From positions 33,591,425 through 33,655,424 of the forward strand of contig CAIIXF020000010.1 of NCBI GenBank assembly GCA_903813345.2: a stretch of DNA of 64,000 bases. Direction: 5' to 3'. The notes beneath the pieces were generated by a model. The model saw nothing but the letters and a program-made list of their open reading frames with translations. It had not been told where the DNA came from and made no database searches. Shown piece after piece: positions 35,301 through 50,300 of this stretch. Origin of the DNA: Owenia fusiformis. Its lineage: Eukaryota > Annelida > Polychaeta > Sabellida > Oweniidae. Position 1 is the first letter of the stretch. Each line of letters starts with the position of its first letter. The position numbers were made by a program, and so were the translations under genes.

Positions 35301-38300
35301 AATCATTTTTGATGATTATATCAATACAGAATGACATCATCGCAGAAATCTGAATTCCAAGAGTGAAAAAATGAAGTTTATTTCACTTAATAATCCTCCC
35401 CTTTATCACAAAATTTGAATTTTTCAAAAATCAAGATCCTTTAAACATTTATCTCCCAAACCAAAACTTTACTGACCACAATGGCATTCATTCTGGGAAA
35501 ATAAGAAAATATCTATCTCTAGTACAGTTTGCATACAAGGTCAAATAAAATACATTAGCTGCTTATATTATTCATTGCCTGAATACTAAGCTTAATATTC
35601 AATCAAATGCTAATGTCCAACATGAAAACAACACCTCCTCTATTAATGATACTCAAAATGGTTTCAAACTCCATGTTAGTTTGATTAATAAAGAGACACT
35701 CTACCATACCTAACCCCTAGAAATGCATAAGATACTCTGTTTGTCCGATTATATTGTTTAGTATATTTTTGAAAGTACCTTATTAACATCTAACGTCATC
35801 CGATAAACCATTAATAAGGAACAGACAAATAAAAACAAATAACATAATCATTACTAATAAGCCAAATGGGTTGCTGATGAACACCAAATGTAAGGTATAG
35901 TAGAGTGAGAGAGTGGCATTGTTTTACTGTTTTATTATACAAGTACAACACCATGCGCTACAGCTAGACTAGGACATCCACATATATGGGCAAACTAGCT
36001 GGATTAACGCCAGCCACCATATTAATTGTTAATCTTATTATCGTCTGACCAGTATCGTTCTTAAATTCAAACTTTCCATGTAAAACATTCATTTGGCGTA
36101 AAAATCATTATTTTAACGACCTTTGGTTTTTGTAAATGAAATAAAAACAGAAATTGAACACCTGTTGGTCGTTAATATTAAAAAAAATACTACAATTATG
36201 TCTACGGTAGATATTAGTCACTAAATTTGAAATGTAAAATTATAAGAATAGAAAATAGTAATGAAGACCTTTCCGGGATTTGGTTTCCAAGACAACAAAG
36301 AAAGGACAACATCTAAACCACCACCAATAGGATCCTTTCACAAAATGTCACAATACATAGAATAATGAGCTAATGTAAAATATATACAACTTGTATTATT
36401 TTAAGAACATCATCAAATAATATTCATTAATTTTGGGTATTTTTTGAACCAATGAGTAAGAAAATACACAACTGCAACAATTGTTAGAACTAAATTGTAT
36501 TTTAACCTTATTTTTCGTATTTGTACTAAATGACCCAAAAATATAAAGATGAAAATACAAAACTCGTAATGCATAATCTTTTAACATATGATATTATTCA
36601 CTAAAGTGACATTTTGTGATCGGATAGTGCAAAGTTGTGATCGTTAAAACAGTAGTTTGCCAATACTGTGTGTGATGTCATAATTGGAATAAGAACTCAC
36701 CCGATTTGTTCTTGTTAACATCAGAAAGATTTTTTGGGAATTTCTCGCGCTGGAACTTTCCTTCTCCAGCTTAGAGAGACTCAGCAAAATTTTGAAATAA
36801 TTTCTGGGCATATATAATTGTATAAACATGAAGAGAATTCATTGTAGTGAACATTCTATCAGTCTTAGAATAGGCCTATATATTTTTAGGGGCATCGTAA
36901 ATTCCAGGTTGTTCAGTACTGTATGAAAATAATAAAAACTGATGTGAAATTCGAAAAGTGCTTAGTGCAGATAATTATTGTATATATATACAAATATATA
37001 TGGGCATATCATCTAATATGTGATACCACTCCTAGTAGAAAGTTCTATCTAAGGACAGGGAGAGGAGTAAAAATTCTTAATGTGTATTCATTTCAAACAG
37101 TGAAAAGGATGAAAATTATGGGACACACTACAAGTGCCAAATCCCAGGAGTCCATCGCCAAAACAACATTTCCCATTTTCCATAAATCAAATTTCCATAA
37201 CCAGTTTATAAAACTGTAAGGAAATGAAAGTTACAACATCAAGTATTACAAAACAAGAACAAATACGCGAATGAATTTTACAATGTTTCATATTTCACTA
37301 TAAAAGATTTTTCATCACTTCATGATAAAATGTGTACAATATTTAAACTTCTTACGTAGTATACAAATGTTTTACAACATTAGCTATTGCCTGACAGAAT
37401 TATTTAGAATAAGATATTTGAAACAAAAATCATCCAGCGAACAAACTAAGACTGAATTTGTGTCAAAAAAGAACATTATTGGGAGTGTCCATGATGAATA
37501 TTATCAATTTTAATTTGCTAATTTTTTGTCTTTTTGGTTGTCGTTGCATTCTTAAGCTGGAAGACACTTTGCTACCATATACGATAAGAAAAAAACAACA
37601 ATCAAACATATCTTCTCAGCTGTTTCGACAAAATAAATTTACTGAAGAACCAATGCCCCAATAAAAATAACAGAGTATACTAAATTTACAATTTGGGCTA
37701 GACGATGGAAATTTAAAAAAAAAACTATCAAATTCAGAGATGATTCTGAAAAGCAACAGCGATTTGTTGGTGAGGTACACCCAAATATTCAAATAATCTT
37801 GGAGAGAAACACTCTCAAACAAAACACAATGATATGGAGCTTATAAATTACATATTAAAGTATTATTCATTAAATCTATGTTCTTCTCCAAAAAGAATTT
37901 TCGGAGATCATCCATTCTAACCTTTGATCCAAAAAATCAACAAATTACGAAGAAAGTCACAGTTTTAGGGTTTTGTTTTTAGGAAAGATTGTAATTTACG
38001 ATATCTGCTCATTCTGGTTTTTGTTATCAGTTCTAAGTTAAACAAAGCCAAGACTATTATTAATTCTGATATGTTTACATATTAAATATGAAATTTATTA
38101 TTATCGATTCTGGACAAATTTGTTATTTGAGTTGAATCAGAACACAGTAGTGAAATTCAGGTCTGATATATATGACATATAAGACAGCATAATGTTTGTT
38201 ATATTATTTTTGTCCTTTTTCAAGAATAATATCCTGATATAGCAAAGACTAAGGATAAGGATGACCCCCAGAAATTCTTGAAGATTAATGGAGAAAACTT

Positions 38301-41300
38301 TTGGCTAGCTGTTCGAAAGTAGTCACTGATTTGAAATGCAATACTGTTTGCAACCTGATCAATTGCTACAACTTCTCAAAAAATCGAGAATTCACAAACG
38401 TATATTAGTCTACAAAACCAAATAAAATAAATCTTAAGTGGAATAGTAACTTATCAAAGCAAACCATAACTTCAGTTCAAGTCGGCACAATTAAAATGGT
38501 TGACATTTTTTGAAATGGGGCAAATTTCTGGATTAGCTAGCTCAACTAGAAATATGATTTTTACAGTCATAAAAAAGTTGTATTATTGACTGATATGACA
38601 ATGATATTCAATGAGAGGATATCAGAAAACAAACTTATTCACAAAAATTCAATCTACCATTTATGACAACGTGAACTGCTGTTATGGTCACTGTTGTGTC
38701 CTAAGTAGAAATGCAAATCTTCAGTAATAAAGGGAATTGTAATTATGTAGATAGTATACACATTATAGTATAATTATTATGTATAGTATTTATCTGTTGT
38801 AATAGAACATACAGGGTGTCCTGTTAATATCCTTCATTCTACTACTTATGAACACCCTGTACATATTTTCGTTGATGTCATTTTTAAAGCATTTGAATCT
38901 CAAAGCCTACTTTACGCTTATACAAAAAACACTGTATAAAACTTTATACAGGGTGACCGGAAAAAAAGGAAACCATTGAAGTAATCAATTTCTCCTAAAC
39001 TAGACAAGTGCCATCAATGAAATTTTGCATACACTGGAACAGTTATATGGAAATTTGTTACTGAAGGTTTCAATACAAGCATTCAACTGGTTCAGGAGCT
39101 ATGATCATTTACATAACATGCTCCAAATAGGCACAATTGAGACCAACGCAGAGTTGGATTCATATGGCAAACTACCCTTACATGTTCTGCCCTCTATGGC
39201 ATTATTATGGCATTACATATAGCAGTGATTGCCTTCTTTAGGTCAACAATAGTCTGAGGATTGTTTTGGTATAGATTGTCTTTCAAATATCCATACAAAA
39301 AGAAATCAGCAGGATTCAAGTCTAGGCTGTAATGGCAATGAAGGGTTATCTGACATGTGGTTCATCATCCTGTTGCCAAAGTGCTGATTTACCAAATCTT
39401 AAGAGTCACTTTAGGTATTGGGCATAGTGCCATGTTACTAAAACCACTATATGGCACAATTAAATCCCATATGAAAACCAAGGGCAGCCCAAAACCTCCT
39501 TAGGATGATACTGTAACTGAGTGGGACCACTGAGTCAGAAGCCATAGGTCAGATAAGCTTCGTCTCCATACACCTCAAATTTGAATCCACCTGATTTCTT
39601 TTTGTGGGGCAATTTGAAAGACAATGTGTACCAAAACAATCCTGAGACAATTGCTGACCTAAAGGTGGCAATAAATGCTAAATGTAATGCCATAACAAGG
39701 TCGGAATATGTAAGGGTATTTGCCAAATGTATCCAGCTCTGCGTTGGTCTCAATTGCGCCTATTTGGAGCATGTTATGTAAATGATCATAGCTCCTGAAC
39801 CAGTTGACTGCTTGTATTGACACTTTCAGGAACAAATTTCCATAGAACTGTCCTGATGTATGCAAAATTTCATTGATGTCACTAGTCTATTTTAGGAGAT
39901 ATTGCCTATTTCAATGGTCTCCTTTTTTTCCGGTCACCCTGTACATGATCCAAAGTTGTTTAAATATTCAGATTTAACTAAATGCTAAAGATCTTCAAGG
40001 AACAGTTCACATCAGGAAAATACACATATTAAAACCAAGACCAAGTTTTATAATACATATGTATACATAATCACTAGTTCAAACTAAATTTCAGAAAAAT
40101 GCTCGGTCCCAAAGTATACCCTTGCTTTAATTATCATATTTAATTTGAGCGCTGTTAAGTGAAATTCTTAAAGGATCTTGCTCCTAAAAAGAACACTTCT
40201 TAACTCATGGCAGTCGAGACAATATCCTTTGACTTGTTCCTGTGATCTGTTATTTTAAAGGCCTCGTGCAAAAATATAGTTTATTCATTCAAATATTAAT
40301 TTTCATGACTTGAGACACTATTTGATACATTTGGAAAATGTGACTTTTGAAAAAGAAGATGTTCATCTTACAATTTTCAAATATTTAAATTTCCCGCCAT
40401 TTTAGTTTTGATGGGTATACTTGATTAGCAGACACAAGAGAAAGGTTAAATTTCTGACTGATCTGACACGAGTAAAAAGCATCTTTAAAATTGAGAGATC
40501 ATTTAAGAAATCTTAGGTTGCGAAGCTATGAAAGTAATTGTGAAATATATTTCTATTTATATACTACACGGGTAGTATGCACACCCCAAATACACCACCA
40601 AATACTACAGCTTACAGTACCATTAGAACATTGATACGAGAACCATATGTGAGTATGGGTAGTGTCAATGCCTCAATGTCCCGCGAGCATCTCATGGTAT
40701 AATCGGGGCATGCGTACTTCCTGTTAACTAGAATGTGCCTTTACAAGTATTAGACCAAGAGTAAGCTATGACACAGCCATCTCTATCTAATGATGTGTTA
40801 AACCCAGTGCAAAAATCACAATGGCCATGTTTTCAAATCAAGAAGAGAGTAGAAAAGAGTGGAATTAGCAAGGAATAAAGTAAATAGGCATGTAGTTAAC
40901 ACTCTAAATTGTATAGAAATGCAAGAAAATCAGACACTTCATTCAAATTTTAGAGAGAAATAAGTGAATAAGCATGAGCAAACTGACATTATTACTAGAG
41001 AGACATGTGTTGAAAAGCATGGCCGAAGTGATCTTTCAAGATGGGTGAAGAAATATGATATGATTATCTACATATGCTTATTTGTTAATCACTGTGATTT
41101 TAATCCTTATTTACTGTACATCCATTTTCACATATAAATATTCTTATAAAATACAATTAATCATTCAGGTATTTAGTGACCTCGGTTAACTCTTTAACTT
41201 CCAAGGACTGAAATTGTAGTTTCCCAGGAGTAGAAGAGTTAAATTGTTATCAATATATTCTAGCATCACAATACCATATCAGTCTATATTCACTTTTTAG

Positions 41301-44300
41301 TATCTTCAACATGGTCTATAGTCTGTACCAGCATAAACGAGCCAAACTTTTATGAAATATTTACACATTTTGGCTTATTTATGATAGGTCCAGACTATTC
41401 ACTGCATCTTTGTCATAATCCCAAGTCCAAACTTGGTTCAGATTATTGCTATCAACCACTTAAAGAGCAGCTTTCTGATGGTGTATAACCCAATGTAATA
41501 TTTCAAGGGGACAAAATTTCATGATATCCATAAAAAGGGGGTTAAAATACGAGATCACAGCAGCGAATTTTTTTAGAAATCAAAGGAGACTTATCAATGG
41601 AGTAGGGTCGTAAGTATTAGAGGCAAAATTATGGATATGCAAAGGTAAAATGCTGTACATAAACATAAAATTAATGTGCCAACTTGAATTTTTCAAGATC
41701 ATTTTTAGAGAAAGGTAAATCTTATTGTACCTAGACACCAAGTATCTCTAATAATACCAACAAGAAGAGGCTCTATGATTTCTCAATAAAAATTGATCAA
41801 AGTCTAACAGACATTACCTCTTTTAATATAAAAAATTAACAAGATTAGAAATTTTATTCCTCAAATTTTTATCCCCCTAAAATATTTCATGGGTCTTTTA
41901 AAATAATCACCAAATCATACCAAATTTTATCCTGCTCCAAATAAATAAACCTACTACTCCTTAAATACTTAATTTATATTTGACAAAGATAGCAAAATAA
42001 GTGACGCAGTTTGAATACAAACTGTGGAAGTCCATGTTGGCCCATGAAGCCCGATTTTAAGTGACACATTCAGACAATGATAAAAAGGATGTATATTTCC
42101 TATCATTGTCCAAACTTTAATTTAGTTGTGACCAATAAATCAATCCAAGAATTATAATTTTCTGGTTTTACTCGTTGAATACTGACTTGAATATGACTAG
42201 TGACCTTAATGAACCAATTAAATAATAACAATTATTTCTTCATCAAAATCAGATAGATTACATATCAGAAATGTGTAAATGTGAAATTTTGAGGTTGGGG
42301 AGTGGGGTTACCTGAATTTCATTTTCTGTTTCAGTTATACATTTTTTTTACCATTTTAAACTAATTTCTTGGTTGAAGTCGAGCAATGTCAGTTTCGTTA
42401 AATTTATAACAATCACTTTGACAATAAATGTGAGCTATATAATAATACTCTGTCAGCTATCAGACATTAATTGTTTACCAAACATGAAGATACCTTGGAA
42501 ATATAACTAGAGGATATTTAATGTCCATAGTTACTTGTACTAAATATTTACTTTGAATTGTAGAGCAATTTAGAAACTGATAATCGTGTAAGGTAAAATT
42601 ATAAAATTTGAAAAATGACAGCCTAGTGAGGTTTTACAAAATGGCTCCTACAAAGTTTTTATAATGGGGAATAAGTTCCATATTCAATAAAGACCAGAAA
42701 ATCATATTTCTCATTCTGAATGGTTCAAAAATCTATGCGTAGAGCATAAATTATCTGGAGACAAAACCCGCATTGAGCACACCTCTCCTGGAATGTTGCC
42801 AGAAGCGGCCATCTTGGCAAAGCATTCTGGGATTGATCACCCACAATGCATCTTTCAACATGGCCACAAGATAGCATATTTAGTAACCCTCAAACTGACC
42901 ACGAAACTGAGGTTTAAAAAAATTTAACGATTCAAAACGAAAAAAAGGAATTTGAAATGAGGTAGGTTAACAAAATGATCATATTGAGTCATTTAATGAT
43001 TCATAAAAAATTAAAATTTGAACAAAATTATGGCTCATGTGGACAGTTGCGGCTACTAAATATGCACATCAAGTTCTAAGATGAAAAACACTTTTTTAGA
43101 ATGAAACTTAATAATAACACACCTATACAGGTTCCATCACTAAGGTTCATACCCGCACAGTTTATATATGGTGGTTTTTCTGTTGGCACCGAAGATGTGC
43201 TCGTCTTTACTGTGCTAGAGCTCTGTGGGTGAGTAGATGTGCCGTAGAGCACTAAAGTCCAATTCTTTAACTTGGCTGTAATTATATAATAAAATATTAA
43301 TACATATCTTAATATTATACCTTTCAAATATATATATATTACAAAAGCATATATTCTTTATTAGTATATAGTTGAAATAAACATGTATATAAGTGTTAGT
43401 GACAAATAACTATCATATTTCAAAAACTTAAATCGTACAATAAAAAGAACATTTATCAGAAAATACATATTCAAGTGATAACTAATTATATATAAATTAA
43501 AAACACATAAAATATACTAAAACAATGTTAGTGTGTTTAATTTAACTACTTTAGATGCATTTAGTTAAACCAAGTTGCACTGGTATTCATAAATAAGTTT
43601 CAGTTCTGAATATTTATTAAATAATTAAATACTGCATAAATGACAAAATGAGTACAGTCCGATGCACAGACACAGGAAGTTGTTGACTTAGCCGAGGACT
43701 GTTCTTTTCATTTTGTCATTTTTTCCAATAATCAATTTTTACTTGAGAACATTTGAATTGAACAAAATAATTATAAATTTATAGATTCATTCATCACATA
43801 TTTTAATACTGGAGAAAAAAACTAAAAAACAATATCTGTACAACAGAATTACAAACATTTATTGTCAATTGGTCATTCATATCTGGTTTAAACTGACCCA
43901 ATTATTAGCCCTTTCTTCAATATGCAAATCTGGATATGAATTTCATCTTAGGGGAAGGTATTAAATAATTTAAAGAATATGCCCCAAATGAACAAGATAT
44001 TGCCTGATGGACTGATCAGATATTTTCAAAAATAATAGTTTGAATAGCTTTTAATCTTTATCTGATTTGACCTTTGACATGCACAAATTGAGTTGAGCCC
44101 CAAAGTTTAATGTTTGTTCAGCAGGAATCTTTTTTAAAAAAGACTGACTGTCCATGTATTTTATGAATCTATTTTCTCTAAAAATATGTAAATAAAGTAA
44201 ATATATAAAATCCTTTATGAAGTTAAGAAAACTTTGACCAGGGACATCAACATAGTTTTGGATGAGTTGGTAGGTGACACTAAACAACACAAAACATTTA

Positions 44301-47300
44301 AAGGGGCAACAATTGGTCTTGATTCCCCTACAAATTACAGAAATTATGCTTTATAAATCTCATTGTTTAAATCAATTAAAATATTCTCAAGCTTTATAAA
44401 TATTCAAAACTTAAGAAAAAAACTTATATCACATGTAGACAAAAAAGTTTTAAAAAATAATTACAATTTAAAAGGGACTGAATGATTCACTTGCAACACA
44501 ATTTTTCCTGAAATTGGTGAATGAGAAAAACAGTAAAGAAATATAAATTTAAAAATATGCATGTGACAAAAACTTTTATAGCGCTCCATACTCCAATGAG
44601 TGTTTTTATCAAAATACATCACCAAAACTTAAATAAAACATTTTATATCATAAATATTCATAACCTAAATGAATTAACTCTTGGGCAGTTGAAAGTGAAT
44701 CAAATCCAAATGAATGTCTACATATGATATAAAAACATATACATACATATATAAATATTAACATATGCCTTAATTACAGAGTTATATCGACAAAATATTT
44801 TGATAATATTCTTGCATTTGTTGGTATTAACAGAGACTCTATGTAAAAGGTCTGATACAGTGCAGCATACAGACCAAGTCTGCTTAAATTTGAGCTTGTT
44901 TATGGAGCAGCCTTAAGTTAAAAAGCTTGATAAAATCCTAATGGTTTTTCTGGCTTGTACAAGGGACTGAATTATCACTTTTTCATCAAAAGTGGTCAGG
45001 ACTTATTGAGAAGGTCTGTTATAGGCCAAGAAGTAGTGACATCTGTGGAGTCTCTGTTTTGAACCACACTCTCAATCAAAACAGTTTGCAAATATACATG
45101 TAAAGAAACAGTTATGATTTATGCAAACTTAAACCATGGTTATAATTAGAAAAAAATTAAAGGACTACAGTGTATATAAACATTCTTTTAGAACAGCAGT
45201 TTTGAAAAAAAAATTGTTAAAAATTAAAATAATTGTCATTAAATATCAAACCAACTCTATGAGGGGAATACAAGCTTCTTTAAAACCATCTATCCCTGAA
45301 AAAATCTATCCAGGGATTGCTTAATATGGATGATTGGTAAATTAAAATCAGAAACCACATGATCAAAGCAGCCAATCGGAGTAAAAGCATCCATTCCGGA
45401 ACAGTACATTGAAAGCAAAATAACGAAAGCCAATCCATTTTACAGAGCTTCCATTTTACAGAGCTTATCATTTATTTAACATTCATTAACTCAATAAATA
45501 TGAAATTTAATTGACACATCAACTAAAATGCTGTTAACAGTTTAATGTCTGGGAAATGCTTGTGTACAAAAAGCTAGGATACAGTGACCAGATTGATGCT
45601 ATCATAGGGTGTAGATAGTTCAAAATTAGCAATAAGTTATAGTATCTTTTGCTTACATACATTATTACAACCTATGACATTAAAAATCTATCCACTATAT
45701 TTTAGTTTTTTTGGTGTAGCGAAAGAGGCCAAGCTTTAGTAGAAAATTCATGAGCATTTTGTTCTTGGTGCTAGTATGCTTTTCACTATAAAAAAGCTGT
45801 TTCCGCAATATAAACATCTGTTTCCTCGAGAAATTAACAAACTGCTGACTAAATGCATTAGATCAAATTAATAGTACGAAATAGCTATGCATGCATTAAT
45901 ATGCAATCACTGGAGTAGAAATGAGGATAGGCTTTAATGAAAGAATATCTATGAAAAATGAAGTTGTCTGACAAATGGCATTCACATTTGGAAATAATAT
46001 TTACTTTAACATTCATATGTTTTCTGAACAGATATACACGACCATCTGCCAAGCTAAAGGATTGTTTTCTCATTAAACTGATTAATAAGAACTACAGTGG
46101 AATAGATTTAACTTGTAGCAAATTAATATTGATCAATATCATCCTGAAAATGAATTATGTTAATGTCTTCAAAAGATATATATGATCAGAAACAATTTTT
46201 TTTATTACTAAATCAGTCAGAAACTTGGAGATTAGCATTTTGGATGCATCACACCGTAAAGTATATTGTTACATATGTAAATAACAATATTTTGGATAAA
46301 TTGTATGCATTATGGTAGCTTAGACTTTGTGTAGTGTAGTATATTTTATTTATTTTGTAACCACTTATATGTCAGTTTATGACATCTAGAGTCAATAAAA
46401 GATATATATTTTATAGTTTTAAATGTTATCAGTGCTTGGTAATATTAATAGCTAAACAGTTTAAGTGTTTGTAAAATCGTTGACGTATGAAACCATACAG
46501 TTCATAATCGTCTGATAACAATTCTTTCATCACAGCAATGCTTTCATCACTCGGTCTTACTTTGTTATGTCCAACATTTCCGTTTTCAACAGTTTTGTAT
46601 ATTCTCGTGAGTTCATTGGTAAAACTTGGAAGAATTGTTTCTATTGCTTTCAGTGTTTCATCAAAATGTTCAGTTATTCCTATAAATGTGTAATACTTCT
46701 CGATGTTAGTTTTAGCTCTTTGAAGTGACACCAACGAAGGGTTTATGTATTGTCCAGAAAACCATATTGGGTATCTGGATACAATCTTCTCATCTTTACA
46801 CCCTTTATATGGCTCTGTTTTTAAACATTCTGCGGTTGCTTTGACACTCCTGCCCAAACAGCCAGTCAGAGAAATCCAATTTTTGATACAATACTCAATC
46901 GTTTGGCTTTTTTCTTTTTGCGTAAGCTTCAGTCGTTTTATATGAAAAGGTGCAACACGCTTGTAGTAATATAGGGATATCCATCGTTCGACCGGATCTC
47001 GTACTATATCAATGTAGAGTGGTTGCTTGTATCCAAGTTCAGTGAAATCCATAAAAGATAAATGACCCATAAAAATATAAGGCCTTAGTGGTAGAATTTT
47101 TGATGATATATACTTTTGTTTACTTTCAACGCTTTGCAGCTCAAAAGGACTAGGAGTTGGCCATGTGTATTTCGTGCGGTAATGTTTTGAGTATTTGCAA
47201 ACATCACTTAAGATTCTAACAAAAGTTCCACTGCCACATTTCGGCATTTCACTGTAAATAATAAGTGCCTTATCACGGTTGTCACTTTCATAACCAATCA

Positions 47301-50300
47301 AATTCCTGGAAGATTTATTGCACTGAGAAACAGGCAATAAATTCGTAATTTCATGTCTTCCTTCATAATGATGCAGAGGCTCCTCGATTTTAACAACATC
47401 ATCTGTCCAAAATGTATATAAGTTGAGAAGAACTAAAACTGTTACAGCAATGAATACAAGTCGTTTATCCATCGCAAAACTCTTCTGTTATAATTATTCA
47501 AAAGCAGTTAATGACTGCATCTAATGACTGACTCCAATATATTAAAACAATGTAAATGACAACGGAAATACTTTTTTTGAGTCAATGCACACTGAATAAT
47601 CAATACCATGCAATTACAGTAAAACCTGTCTAAGTAGAACACCTATCTTGGACAATAAGGTGTGCATTAAAGATTTACTTTCCTTGTTATCTCAAAATCT
47701 GCTTGGAACTGTACCATTGGATTTCTATGGGAAATTTCTCAAAGAGAAAATTCTAGTGATTAAGGAATGCGTACAGTTTACACAATTTGAGAAATTATTG
47801 ATTCCAATCCCTCTGAATTTTGAAAAATGAAAATACATATAAATAATTCTTGAAAATGAGAAATATTGTTTGGGATTATATGGTGCAATCTTATGTCGAT
47901 AAAATGTTTTAATGTGTACTGATGTTTTTTGGATGAAAAACATAAGCGAAATGCATGAAAAAATCCCCCGATTCATTTGACAAACAACTCCCCTCCTTTA
48001 ATGACGTTCCTATCTCTGTTGCACTTCATCTTTTCCATACCTTGGTTAAACCAATTTTAATGTATGCCTCTGAGATATGGTAAAGTAAGAAGCATGTAAA
48101 AGCCATAGAGGCAATACACTTATCATTCCTTAAATGTATGCTTGGTGTGAAAAAATCAACTGCTACACACGCCACCGTTAATGGAAAGCTAGGATGCTTT
48201 CCTTTAAACGTTTGTTTGACATTAAGTTGATAAATATTGACTTTGTGTACTAAAACTGCCTGAAGAAAATATGCTCAATAAATCATATTTATACGACCTT
48301 GAAATGGTTTGGGTTACTCAGGCACTTGGTTCAGTAAGGTAATTGATATATTAAAACAATGTGATTCGATTTCTCATTGGTTAATTCAAAATGTTGAAGA
48401 TGATTACATAATACATGTTCATTCAAATGATTACAAAGAAATTAAAAAAACAATTATGAACTTCAATGAACTGGATATTCTTACTTGGGGGGGGGGAGTG
48501 GGTGGGGTATATCAATGATGGAGGGACAGTATTCAATTTTTGGCTGTTGAAGAACAAAGTTATTTGTTTATGGTAGAGGGGTTAAATTATGATTTTCTGA
48601 TTTTTTATTCATCATCTTCAATAATTTATTCTCCACACAACACAATTGCCAAAGTGACGAAACATTTTGGGAAAAGAGATAAGAATATTATGGACTTTTA
48701 TTATAGATTGTTTTTCCTTGTAACAATAGCTCAAAGATATAATATAATAATAAAAATATACTTTTTATACATGTAATGCAAGGTCATAAAGTATACTGTA
48801 TAAGTGGTAATTTTGCCTAATCATTTAATTTGCCTATTTCCTAATTTTTGCCAGGTTCGGAAAATTAAATGTCGGAAATATTGTCTTTATAATGTTATCC
48901 AATGGGAGGTTTCTTGTCATTAGGAAAATTAAAATTAGGAAAATGATGAAATTTGACCATTCGGAACATTAACCACTCGGATTAAATACCACTAATACAG
49001 TATGTGAAACAGACTCTACAACTAGTGTGCCATCTATACAACTTCATTCATATTAATTGCAGTATATCAATTTCCAAGTTTATTCCTCAGCGATCTACAT
49101 CTATCATGAGCCTAAGTAAGGTTGCACCATACGTCAGCGTAATATTTGGTTTCACTTTTTGGAACACGATTTAATAAGAACATTTCCAAATGTGAATGTG
49201 AACACAAAAGTAGGGATATTTCTTAACGTTAACAATTTTAGCTCGTTCAAGGAATATTCAAATTAGTAAACAACAAAAAATAAAAATTGTTTGAAAAAAA
49301 CTTTAAAAACTGCTGTTCAATTAAACATTATAACCATAGCTAAATTTGCAACAATTCAATATACAAAACTATTTTTGAACATATTATTTTCATTTGTAGT
49401 GACCTCTGAAGAAAATGGTTATTATCCAAAATCAAATGAAAATGATTTGAATACGGGAGAAACAAGATAGTGATTCAATTAAAGTGACAGAAACTAAAAT
49501 GGCTAAATTGGATTTCAATATCACATAATTTAAGATCACACAGAGTTAAGGTACAAGAGTTTTGTATGTTGAATATTTCATGCACCAAAGTCTAATCTGA
49601 GACCTTCAATGCAAAATCCACTTGGATTAATTATATGTTTTATCATAGGTAAACATTGTATGTAGCTAGTATTGCCAACTAGTACACCAAGTTTTTTTGC
49701 TGCTCTAAATACAGTAGAGATACCTATGATTTAAATATTAGTAAATCAAAGGTTTTATGCTACTTGTTTTCAGCTCTACCTATGCTATACTTTTGATTAG
49801 TTAGGTACTTCAAAGGTTTTAGGCTACTCAAATGTAAACAGGCGCCACCTATAATGTACCTAGGGGGCGTGCCATGCTAACTAATAGACTAGATAGAAAG
49901 AGGGCAATACCCATTAGAAATATCTCACTCGGGTCACGCTGACCTTGTTAAAATGTTGTTTGCTAAATCATGTTGATTGCCAATTCTCTATAATATTTTT
50001 GGCATTTCTCTACATTCAAGAGCACTGACTTAATTACTTTGCTGTTTGATTTTAGCAACGCATGTCTTTGATACCATACTAAGTGAAAGAAAACGTGACC
50101 GTTGTGAGAATTACGGGTATAAAACAACTCTTGCCTGTAGGTGTTTCTACGGGGCTCGTCTGTGTACTGGTGACCACGGAAGGTTCGCTCGCTACTTTGT
50201 AAGTAACTGATTTCTCAGTTGAAATCTTGACAAGGGGGGTTGTATTTTGGGTAGGCTTGGGGGTAAGGTCTGTCTTTGGGGTGATGGTCGTGGATTTCAG

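Larger units (their letters stand above)
32377..43122 (-). other. Furin-like intron, 10.7 kb
   Basis: No coding exon found. It carries a dispersed repeat copy (32555-32880), mini-MITEs (33123, 33472, 38812), a degenerate repeat of GAATT.TGGGTGGAAAGT around 34755-35080, a palindromic mariner-type element (38949-39941) and one GGAATAAAGTAAACAGG repeat (40815-40990). The remainder is AT-rich without recognisable content. Confidence 0.5.

Noticed and set aside
45136-45324. Lys-rich frame near 45 kb
   Set aside because: AT-rich chance frame without homology or splice sites.
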